From: Collybia mongolica
Lineage: Eukaryota; Basidiomycota; Agaricomycetes; Agaricales; Clitocybaceae
Length of the DNA stretch: 64,000 bases
Direction of reading: 5' to 3'
Assembly (NCBI GenBank): GCA_013420905.1
Contig: JAAXNY010000009.1
Span: 744,001 to 808,000, forward strand
The position numbers and the translations under genes are program-made. Shown here in pieces: positions 22,710 through 33,600 of this stretch (positions are counted from its first letter, which is position 1; the number at the start of each line of letters is the position of its first letter). A model generated the notes under the pieces. That model ran no database searches. It was not told where the DNA came from and worked only from the letters and a program-made list of their open reading frames with translations.

Positions 22710-25700
22710 TCATGTAGCATTCGCGAGAATGGAGGCGAGATCCTTTTCGCTGGCAGCTGGCAGCTGTCGAGAACGAGCCTTGAGACGTACTACATGGATA
22801 CCTTTGTCAACATTCTTCAGAAGGAGGCTGATAGCGATTGACTCACAGTTACGATCAAGACTCAGCAGCACGACCTTGACTGGTGTAGCAACTTGTTGCT
22901 GAGTGTTGGGCTTCAGCATGCCAGACCGGTCAACCCAATGCTCATCTTGCCAAATCGCAGCCTTCAAGATGAGATCATCCATGCTCCGCTCCATGTTTCC
23001 GCCTGCCTCAAAGTCGACCTGCTCTGCACGAACACTCAGCGAGTTCAGGTAATTTCCCTTTGATGTCTGGACCTTGAGCGACACAGTGTGGGAGCGAATG
23101 TGTGACGAAATGTAGGACATAGCGCCCTGCGCAGCTTCACTAAGCTGGGGAGCTGGATTGCTGGAGAGGCCGTCGAGTTCCATAATGACGGGAAGGGGCA
23201 CGACGACGGTCCATCGCAGGCTTTCGACGATAGAGGCAAACATAGAGAGGGAAGAAAGCAAGATGTTGGTATCGACAACCAGGATGGTATAGCCTGGGAC
23301 GACGGGAAGGGGGAGGCGGTTGTCAACTTGCTTCCTTGTACGTGGACTGCGGTTTGGCGTGGAAGGGGTGATCGTGGAATGGTTCGAGGACTGAAGCAGA
23401 CTGTGGAGGTAACGTCTACGTGCCTACATGGGGGGAAAGAGTCAGTGATATTTTTAGATTGATCGGAAATCGTCAACTGGGTTACCTTGAGAGCCTTGAC
23501 TTGGTCCGAGTCGTCTTCGTCGTCTTCGTCTTCCTCAGATAATACATCGCTATTGTTCTCTTCATCAACATCCATGCAATCGTCTGCCCATCTCGTTCCC
23601 AACCTCCTGCGTTCCTCGGCTTCTCTCGCGATTTGATCTTCCTCTCGCCATCTTCTTACTTTCTCAGCAAGTTTGCCCTCAACCCTCCACTCACGCGTGC
23701 CCTCAACCCATGTAAACCCATCAACAGCCCCCGATATACCCACAGCACTCCTCACAATCCGCACCCATCTCTTCTTGTAGACATCTCCCCTTCCACCCTC
23801 TCCTTCGTCATCGTCGTTCTCAATCCTCCCATCCGTGACTTCCCCACCCTCTGACTCCTCAAGCACCTCGATTTCCACCCTCCTCTCTTCCCCACTCTTC
23901 CAATATCCTCGTTCGAATACCTTGCGCCCTACCCATTCCATGCCCCTCAGACACCAGTCCTCTGGCAGAGCAGGCGCGCATCCGCTCGTCAACATTACCC
24001 ATCGCTCCCCCTCCTTCGCTGTCCCTTTCGCGTTCTCCCCACCCGCTAATAGCCCTTGTCCACTCATCACTCCACGTGGTACTCGCCCGAAGAATACTGC
24101 CAGCTCATTCCAGGGGATACTCCGCTCCATCACAGCCAACGTCGGCAGGCTTCGCAGTGCCGTCGCTAGGAATGTCAGCATGACACTGAGATACGGGTTC
24201 AGACTGGATCGCGCATAGGGTGACGCCTTGCGCGTCGGGCGCCGGAGAACGTGCTCTAGCATCGCAAAGGTCAGCTCCAGGGCGTATTTAAACGCAGGTG
24301 GATGTTCCTCGGCCTCCTCGCGTAGTATTTGCGTGTCCCCAACTTCGGATGCGGTAGGTGAGATCTGCGACTGCTGTCCGTCCACGTCCATCTTCTCGTC
24401 TTCACCCCCGCTTACCCCCATCATCTTCTTCGCCATCATCAATTTCATCGCGGCGGCCTCGGCACCGACGCCGCCCTCCTTCCCGCCAACGCGCCGCAGG
24501 ACACCACCGGGACGCCCGTACTCATACACGGCGCCGATATTGACAACCGCCATCATAATCCACTCGCGCTCCTCGGCGCCCTCAAGCTCGAGTCGCTCAA
24601 TGAATCGGGCGAGTGTGGGCTGGAAGTCGTCAAGCTGGATATGTGTGAAGAGCATGCCTTGTAGCAGGACGAAGAGGTCGGGGACGCGTGTGGAGTCTGG
24701 CTGGGCACGACGGGCTTGGGCAGATGATGACCAGAGGGGGAGGATGGATTCACGGGACGTGGGGAAGGGGTGGAGAGTTGTCATGCTGGAAAAAAAATCT
24801 GATAAACAAGGTAGAAATTAAAAAAATTAAAATAAAGCAAGCTGACCTTTTGACAAAATGATAGATACCCCTCAACTCCTCACCTTCGACTTCTCGGCAC
24901 AGTAGTCCCAAGTGGTGATGGAGTTTACCTGTACCGGGCTGCTCAGTCAGCCCGGCACCATACCAGTCTCGTGCGATCCCCCTCCATCTTTCGGTCTCAG
25001 GCTCGACATCAAGCAGCCTAGCAGCCGCGATCCCTACACTCGGGGATGGGCTATCGTCGATTCTTGCCGCAGCCTTATCGCTGATGGACTTCTCCCCGAT
25101 TGGCTTTTCCTCTTCCCCCTGATCGGCTACGGCATCATGAACGGCTTTCACCGTTAGTGCCTTCTTCGTTACATTTGTGGGGCTGGAGACGCTGCCGCCC
25201 ACCATGGCGGCAACAGCCATCCGATACCGGGCGAGATCTCCAAGGGCTTCGAGCCAGCCGCTTTTGAAACCAGATAATGTGGGTTCTTCGAGGAGCCCGG
25301 TGTAGAAGGTGTAGGCGTAGTAGATGAAGTCTTGAAGGTGCTCAAGCGCGAGGGGGGAGGTAAAGGAAGCGCGGCGGAGGCTCTCAAGGAGCTTGTGGAA
25401 CGCATACGTCCAAAGACGGACGATGATGTTGTATTTTGTGGGAATATTGCGTAGGGATGCGGGAACAGAGGGAGCAAGGGAGAGCTCGAGGAGATTATGA
25501 ATAATTTCAGCCAATCTAGAATCCTGTCAATGGCAGGGAAAAAAACCGGGAGTGGTGGGGACGAACTGTTTGTGATCCGCAATCTGGTTCTTCCACTTTT
25601 CGCGCTCAAGCTCTTCTCCTGTGGAGATGGCCACTTCTGCATTCTCCTTGCCCTTGAGTGTGACTCGGGTGTTGACGCTGATCCCGCCAACGGAGCCCTC

Positions 25701-26592
25701 GTCGGCATCTCGGTCTTCAACGTCCTCCATCTTGACCTTGGTTTCGAGGCTGGTGATGGCACGATACAGCTTTTTGAGCTGCACAGAGAATACGTTGTTT
25801 CCACCATCGTCCCCCCTACCGCCGCCGCCATGTCGGTCAAACAAGGCGGAGGAGGCAGAGGAACCGTCGGTGGTGGAAGAGAGGGTGAAGGCGGACGACG
25901 AGACGGAATTGGCGTAAGAAGAAGTGGAAGAGGCCGAGACGTAATCGTTGGAAGACTTGGATATTGGTTTTGGGAGGTCGCGGACCGGGCGAGCGAGAAC
26001 GGAAAAGCGCACGGGGTCGTCCTTCCTATGATCGAAGAGTTGGCGTGCGTGGGAGTCGCGGACAGCTGGGCTGGGACTTGGGCGGACGTGCGAGCTGCCT
26101 GTAGCGTCGGACATGGCCTCTGGTTCTGCTGTACGGCGCACGGGTATGGGGTCGGTCACAGGGTTGAAAAGCTTGGAGGACTTGCTCGGTGGGGCTGGTG
26201 AAGGTGAAGATGAGATCTTGAGGCGGCGAGAAAAGTCATCATGGTCGGCCACTGCAGGTGTATGGTGCCTTCGCGGGGAGGTCGGTGAGGGACGGGCTGC
26301 GGCTGGCAGGGCTGGCGGTAGGCGTGGTGAGCGTGCTGGTGGAGGCGGGGGTGGGGGGGGTCGCTCTCGAGTTGGTTTTGCACTATAAAAACAAAAAAAC
26401 AAAAAACAAAAAACAAAAAAAAGCTGAATAGGTAGTTGAAAGGGGTGTTATTGAACCAACTAACCCTTCTGTTCGACGTCTTAGTGCGGTGAGCCTGGCA
26501 TCGAGGTCAGTAGGTTGAAGCTCGCGCTGGTGGGTGGGATCGCGGTCCTTGGGGGTGAGCTTGCGATGTTGTTTCTGAGTTGTATCAGGCAT
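22710..26592 (-). CDS. SMG6: EST1/SMG6-like protein with C-terminal PIN endonuclease domain
   Basis: Minus strand, ATG 26592, stop at 22710, several introns. After a charged start (MPDTTQKQHRKLTPKDRD) comes a Pro/Ser-rich disordered region, then QLKKLYRAITSLETKVKMED and the helical EST1/14-3-3-like region (NIIVRLWTYAFHKLLESLRR, QDFIYYAYTFYTGLLEEPTL, WRGIARDWYGAGL, LHHHLGLLCREVEGEELRGI, LDDFQPTLARFIERLELEG). The C-terminal PIN domain reads YTILVVDTNILLSSLSMFAS, VVVPLPVIMELDGLSSN, MERSMDDLILKAA and VVLLSLDRNLRLKARSRQLP. Asp residues at the three catalytic positions (VVDTN, SMDD, LDRN) are kept, as in SMG6, which cuts nonsense-containing mRNAs, unlike inactive SMG5. The last intron must be removed to obtain DRNLRLKA. 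A role in nonsense-mediated decay or telomere maintenance is inferred from the family. Confidence 0.85.
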
Positions 26593-27080
26593 TGGGGGTA
26601 GAGAAGAGAATAACAGGGCAGCTATAGGGCGATTGTGCAGCAGCTGGTTGTGCTGCGATGACTTGTGCTGCGACGACTGTTCACTTCAAGTCCGCAGTCC
26701 AAATCCAATTCCGCAGCAATCTACCGATCATGTACGTCACGTGTTTTCGATCACTGCTGCGGCTGCCAAGCCTAATTATAACCTCCTCAACAGCTACTTT
26801 GAATTATAGATCATACATACTCAAGTTCAATACACAGCACACACAACACTAAACCCAGACCAGCCCCATCTCAACCTCGTCCCGAGCTCTGTCCCCTCCG
26901 CTGTCCCGATTTTTTTTCAATTCCGGCGCAGCACGTAGCTTTCGAACATCATCGTCCCTGTCCACATGACAAAAATTACCTCTACCGATTCGCTTACATC
27001 CAGATCATGGCCTTTGCGTGTCCTCTTAGCTGCGGCGTCAATTCATTCTATTTTTTTTTTTTTTGGAACATTCATCTTCA
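26593..27080. other. Intergenic, promoter of the SMG6-like gene and 3' flank of the biotin gene
   Basis: No gene seen. A run of about 15 T lies near 27050-27064, followed closely by the biotin gene stop codon at 27081. Pyrimidine-rich tracts at 26850-26930 are possible leader or promoter sequence. Confidence 0.4.
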
Positions 27081-29784
27081 TCATTTCGCCTGTCCGTCCA
27101 TGAGTGTTCGCCATATCCGATCTTCAACAGACCGAATAACATCCCCTTTTGTGTTCAAACTTGTTATAAAGTACGCCACGTTCCCTAGCGTCCGGAAATG
27201 GATACCGTACGGCGCCCCTCCAGGTGCGACGCTCCCCATATCATCCTCAGCCGCGACGCTATCTTTTAATTTTCCAAACACCCCTTGTGCAGAATGTGAA
27301 ACATACCCTGTCAAACAAAGATAAGTCGCAACCTGATATACACGGGACAGGACATACCTCCGCCGTCATCCTTGACCTTGACAGCCAGCACACATCCCAA
27401 CGTCATCACTTCCTCCACAACTGTCATCCTCGACACGCTTTCCACGAATCCAGGATCCCAGAAACTCCACACTTTACTCGCGTCCCCCTGTGCCGCTGGC
27501 TGAGCCCCCCACATCCCCTTTGCTTCGTTCCATCCCTCACTCTCCTTCAATCTATCCACAATTCTCAACGTCTCCCCCGCAACCTCACACCCCACCGCAT
27601 GCGCGGTGTACGAATGTCCATGTAGCAGCGCCCCCGCTTTCCCCTCCCCTAGGAACGCGTCGAACACCGCCTCAGACGCTAGTGTCACTGCAAGCGGCAC
27701 CAACCCGCCCGTCAAAATCTTCGCATTCACCGAAATGTCAGGCAAAACCCCCAAAAGAGGGCCCGTGCTCTCGAGGCCCAATCGGTAGAGCCCGACGAAC
27801 ACCTCGTCGAAAACTACGGGGAGGCCAGACCATGAATCAAGCTCAGGTGAGGGAAGGCCAATAACGCCGCCCGAGCGCACTACGTCAATTAGAACACGTT
27901 GGAAGAGAGGGTCGACGAAAATCATCCCACCCGCGCCAAGCACCAGTGGTTCAAGCACGAGCGCCGCAAGCGTCGGTACATCCTGATTGCGGCTCAAACT
28001 TGCCAGCGTGTCAGTAATGTAGTTCTTATACATACTTGCCAACTCCGAGTCCAGCCTTTTCGCGACGTCATATGTCCACGACAGTGATTTCGCCTTGATT
28101 GTCTTTTCGGTGCTCTGCCCCGCCATCGCTCCAGGTACAGAGATAACCGTCTCCCCATCTCGCATTGCAACCGTTGGGGGATCAAGCCAGTACCCTTTTG
28201 CATCGTGCCACTCACACGTAAATACTCCCGACTCCTCGCACGCGTCCATGGCCCCAATTGTGTCTCCATGATAGCTTCCCTTGAGGCCCAACACACCAAA
28301 CACCTCTTTCTCCCTCCTCATTACCTTCTGAGTCACCCGTTCTTCGTTCCGTCCCCGCATCGTGAACGCCCTCAATGCCATCTTGATAGCCACCTCCATC
28401 CCTGTAGACCCGTTATCCGAAATGAACGCACGCGCAGCCCACCCTCTTCCGGGGCCTTCCTTCACCAGTCGCTCCGCCAGTCGTAAAGCGGGCAGGTGCG
28501 TCGCCTGTGGGAACATTACATGTCCGTACCTCCCGCTCGCGCGTGCGGCAGCAAGGGTCAACGCGGTGCTTGCGTGCCCAAAAGTCTGCGTCCACCAAGA
28601 GGCAGAGCCGTCGAATTCAGGGGAGAGGATAGAAGTACTTGCTTGCGGAACGAGGGACGAGGGAGTGGGCACGCGGTGTATAGAGAAAAAATCAGAGTGC
28701 GCGCTGTCAATCACAGTCACGTCCGACTCGCCCTTCACGAGCCCATGCTGCACGAAGGGCCACCAGACCGTGTCAAGTGTGCGCCGTGGCATCGACGCGA
28801 GCTCGTCCAGGCGGCGGGTGTGGCACGTGTCGAGGTGGTCAACAATATCTGGGATCCCAATGGCGTCGTCGTCCGCTCCTCGTTTCGCGACAGGAACGAG
28901 TGTATCGTAATACTGTTCGGTTGCGAGCGTGTTGGCGAGCTTGTCGGCACTGAGGGGTGGTGGTGGAGGGACAGCGGCCACATGGATCCCACGTTCGCTG
29001 AAGTAGGCATGGAGGTACTCATTATTGCGGTAGTAAGAGTTATGGAAGAGGAGGACAGCATCAATTATGTATCCCCGCAGGAGGAGGGCTTCGTAAGAGG
29101 CGATGGTAGTCGATATACCTCCGAGCTTGGAGTCACCGATGAGAATAGTAGGGAGGAAGAGGGGACGATAGGCTTCGGCCTGTGTAGTGCCAGACAGGGT
29201 GGGGCTGTGGACACCTGTGATGATGGGGGAATTTGAGTATGGCATAGATAGAAGGAAACAGAACAGATTACCTCCGGCCGTCTCTACGTACATGTGCCCG
29301 GGGGCCTCCAGAGACGTTCTTTTCGCGCTTCTGCGGATATTACTTGCAATGGCATTGACAAGGGTTCCATCCGACGGGGGCTGTGCGATCCCGACTAATA
29401 AGCCGATGAAGACACGCAGAATTTAACAGCACTAACAGGAGCCGCTCCATTCATTTGTGCCGCAAGGTGCGGACTGATGGGCTCGTCATATTGGAATAAA
29501 CACTCGGAATGTATGCGGCGTGCCGCACGGCCTCCAAAGCGCTCGACATGTCTGCGCGGGAATCACGAAATTGGGGTCAGAAGATGGCCCCGCCAGGAAA
29601 GGGAAGGGGCAGACTTGTCATCAGCGCTGTCGAGGGGCCCGGTGCTGACGGGCTTGATATAGAATACAGTGTTGTTCTTGAGGGCAGAAGCCCGCACGAG
29701 GGCGCTGGTGAGGATGGTCTTCCCTACGTCGGTGTTTGCTCCGAAGATTTGGTGCACGCGTAGGTGTTTGAAGAGGAGAGACAT
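27081..29784 (-). CDS. BIO3-BIO1: Bifunctional dethiobiotin synthetase / 7,8-diaminopelargonic acid aminotransferase
   Basis: Minus strand, ATG 29784, stop 27081. The N-terminal domain is dethiobiotin synthetase: QIFGANTDVGKTILTSALVR (P-loop), YIKPVSTGPLDSADD, QYDEPISPHLAAQMNG, YVETAGGVHSPTLSGT and LPTILIGDSKLGGISTTIAS. The C-terminal domain is a class-III aminotransferase of the BioA type: TVWWPFVQHGLV, ISDNGSTGMEVAIKMALRAF, GLKGSYHGDTIGAMDA, LEPLVLGAGGMIFVDPLFQR, VVFDEVFVGLYRLG and NAKILTGGLVPLAVTLAS, the last with the PLP-binding Lys. A final exon (IHFRTLGNVAYFITSLNT) completes it. The same fusion exists in plants (BIO3-BIO1) and many fungi, where it carries out the two middle steps of biotin synthesis, probably in mitochondria. 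The gene is divergent from the hydantoinase-like gene, 825 bp away. Confidence 0.93.
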
Positions 29785-30609
29785 TTCTGGAATAACTAGT
29801 CAGGCCTTAGATGAGCATTAGAGTGAGTATCGAGCTTTGAATATATTGAATGGTTGAAAGGTTGAGATTATGCTCTTGCAATTTGGTGGGAGTCCTAGTC
29901 AGGATCGATGGGTACCAGAATGAATATTTCGTACATCACGTGATGGAGGCAGTCAGCACCGCCACCGATGATTTTTTGGACTCACCCTCTTAATATTGAC
30001 ATTTCTTCTACAACGTTGCACATCCAGTACGGAAATAGCATGTCTATATACCCACATTCAGAGGGAACACCTTTTTCTTGATTAATATTTGGGAAGACTT
30101 GCTCTTACAGTTGACTAAAGGCCAAAAGCCCTGTCGTTCGAAACGGACTCCCCTGGGAAAACTCTAGATCCAATCAATAGATATCAGAACGACTGAGCCT
30201 AGATGAGAAAGAACGTGAAAATTCAAGCCACCACCACGCGTGCACTCTGTGTAAACCATTGACGTTTCCTTTGATTTTTCCGTTTAAACTCCCAAGGTGT
30301 TCGGTCATTCGTGGGAAAGTTTTGATGTGGAGAGCTGGTGAGCGGAGATTGATAGATTGTTGAGAATCACTCACAAATGTAATATCCACCTTTCGGTTAC
30401 CAGCTTAGTCTGGTATACTTAGTTGGTGACGGAATCCAGCGTGTGTCAACGTATATCACAAGACTCCGGGCTCATCGTATCAAATAACCCGGAAATTGTT
30501 TAGTGAGATTCCGAGTTATCAATGTACATGATACTTAAGAATACACTCAGTATACAGAGAGTTGATTAGTATTCCATTCTCCTACATCTCTTGCGGCACT
30601 CCCGTTAGT
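29785..30609. promoter_or_regulatory. Head-to-head intergenic region, biotin gene and hydantoinase-like gene
   Basis: Both flanking genes are transcribed away from this 825-bp segment, so it must hold both promoters. Minus-strand frames at 30174-30389 and 30547-30798 have no domain. Nothing firmer than A/T-rich stretches can be named. Confidence 0.5.
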
Positions 30610-33600
30610 ATGGATCCACCACACCTCACAGAATCGCCCTGGAAGCTTGGAGTGGATGTTGGTGGTACCTTCACAGACGCAGTTCTTTATAATGAAGTCA
30701 CTGGGGAGATTTTCAGGGCAAAAGTATGTCAAAGTCAGCCCAGTTATCATACTAGCTGCTTGTATCAAGTGATGGCTGGCTGAATAGGTTGCGAGCACGC
30801 CAGATGACCAGACGAAAGGTGTTCTGAATGCTATTGACCGGATTAGGTACGTACCTGGTCAATTTATGAGTAAAGACTCTCACCCAACGCGTCATAGATC
30901 GCAGGTCCCGGAGGGTAAACTTGACGTCTCAGTCCTCAATCATGGTTTGTTTTAAATTTGACCTCGTCGTCTTCGAAGGCTCTTATCTTCCTCTAGGTAC
31001 AACTGTTGCTACCAATGCAGTCCTCGAGGGGAAGGGGGCCAGAGTGGCTTTGCTCGTTACTGAGGGCTACAAACAAACTCTTCAAGTTCGACGCTCGGCT
31101 GTTCCAGGCGGTTTGGCTGGATGGTAAGACGCCTTCAGTTCTTACTGAGATCCAAAATGATGACTTTCGCCACCAGGATTACCTGGCCAAAACCTGAGCC
31201 CCTCGCATCGCTTGAAATGGTTAATTATGATACTTACCATCAATTGAACAAATTGACCTCACAACTTTAGACAATCGAAGTGCCAGGTCGCATGTCTAGT
31301 TCAGGTCAAGTTGTCCGTCCACTTGACGAAAATCTCCTCCGTTCGCGCTTGGAAGTGTTGAGGGCGCTGCCTCACCCCCCAGAGTCAATCACCATCTCCC
31401 TGATTAATTCTTTTGCAAACTCATTACATGAAGCCGAAGTTGCGCGAATCGTGCAATCTGAGTTTCCTGACATTCCATTGTCTTTAAGCAGCCAGGTTCT
31501 CCCGGAGATGATGGAGTATGAACGAACAGTTACCACAGTTGCCAATGCATATGTGAAACCGCTGGTGGGAAAGTACCTAGAAGACCTTCGAGCGGAGATC
31601 GGGGCAATGGAGCTGAGGGTTTTGAGGAGCGATGGCGGCCTGGCCAGTGTAGGCATGGCTAGAGAACATCCCGTTAATCTACTATACTCGGTTGGTAATG
31701 ATAACCCAGCTACTTTACTTTTCTCTCAAAAGCACTCAGGGCCCTGCAGGTGGAGTTACCGGAGTTATTCGTCACATTGCTGCGCAAACTGCTTTTAAGG
31801 TGATTCTAAAGAAGAGCTTGATAGGTGATAAGCTACTTACTAGAATGGCGATGCAGAATTTATTGACATTCGACATGGGTGGCACGAGTACCGACGTGTG
31901 TCTCATCGAAAACGGTATCCCAGAGCTTCGCAGAGAAAGTATCATCGGGGACCTTACAAGCTAGTCATTGTCTATATAACGAGGCTTACTTCTGCTGACC
32001 GACAGATACACAGTCCGGGCCCCGTCCATCGACGTGCGCACTGTTGGCGCAGGTGGTGGATCCATAGCTTTCTTCGCAGAGCTAACCGGGGCTTTGAGAG
32101 TGGGCCCTCAAAGTGCGGGTGCTAACCCAGGACCGGTATGTTACTCGAAAGGTGGCACTGCTCCCACAGTCACAGATGCGTTTGCGGTCTTGGGTTATCT
32201 ACCCCATGGCTTGCTGGGCGGTTCATTCCAGCTCGACAGAGCTGCAGCCACCCTTGTCTTAGAACAACAAATAGCCATACCTATGGGCCTTCAGGTTCCC
32301 GAAGCGGCAGAAGGGGTCATTCAGATCGCGTTGGAGCGGATGTACGGCAGTCTCAGGAGTGTGAGTGTTGAAAAGGGTAAAGACCCTAGACAATTCCATC
32401 TTGTAAGTTTTGGCGGCGCTGGAGGCTTGGTTGCTTGTGAACTCGCTAAGTTGTGTGGGACTGCCAATCCCACAATCGTACCGCCCTCCCCAGGAGGTGA
32501 GCAGTTCCAGATGTATTATTTTTAGGTTAAAGACTCACATCCGGTGGTCAAAGTTCTGTGTGCACTCGGCGATGCTTGCACTTCCCTCCGCCATGAAGTT
32601 TCATCAGCGATCCTGCGCAAGCTAGCGGATATTTCAGCTGATGAATTGAGAAGATTATACAGCAGGTTACAGAACCAAGCAACAGAAACCCTCATCAATC
32701 AAGGGATTCCGGCTTCGCGGCAGGAGGTCAAATGGGAGGCTGATCTGAGGTATCGGGGCCAGGCAACTAGCCTCTCCGTTACATTTACACTTGAAGAACT
32801 ACACATTGGTGGGGTACAAATTCTTCGTGAACGGTTAGATTGCTCCATCACCACCGAATTCCCCACTCACGCACTCCCTCCTTTCCAGATTCGAGGAGTC
32901 ACACAAACGGCTATTCTCGTTTTCTCTTGACCTAGAAGTCGAAATCGTGAACCTGCGTATTGTAGCGGAGGAAATAATGGAAGACTTGAGATCGAGGCCG
33001 CTGGATACAGGGAATGGAATTCCACGACAGGAGGCGGTCCTTTCAACAACAACTATTGTCAGTCCATTGACTCTGATCCTTTGTGTATTAGTGCTATATC
33101 TGGGATCGGGTGGCAGTATTTTTCCGGGTCCTTTTATTCTGAAGTACCTATCTTCGAGCGGTCCCTTCTTCGGGCAGGAGACCAAATGTCAGGACCATGC
33201 ATTATCACGGAGGTAATATTGGCATAGTTCTTGCGGAAGAGGCTGACATGCTCCCCTAGCTGGATAGTAACACATGGATAACACCCTTTCATCGAGCCGA
33301 AATTGATCAAGCAGGAAATATACTTATATGGGTTATTTCAAGCGGGTATCATGTGGATGTCAAGTCTCCATTAACGACCTCAGAACAAGGGGACCGTCTA
33401 GATCCTATCGTCGTTCAATTAGTCGAAGGTAGGTACAAATCAAATACAATCTCATACGATCTCCTCCTGACCGTGCCCCCCCTCTCCTTAAGCCGGTTTG
33501 CAGAATGCGAGGAATGAGATGGACACTCTCATACAAAGATAAGCTGGATTTCCACAGCAGCGCACGCACTTAGTCTCATAATATGCTCTCCACAGTCGCC

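Noticed and set aside
24228..24821. Long plus-strand frame opposite the SMG6-like gene (also 25497-26201 and 23835-24218)
   Set aside because: Low-complexity Ser/Arg/Pro-rich translation caused by the antisense strand of a GC-rich coding region; no domain and overlapping clear exons.
28496..29236. Plus-strand frame of 246 codons opposite the biotin gene
   Set aside because: Antisense shadow of the conserved BioD-BioA exon; no recognisable motif.
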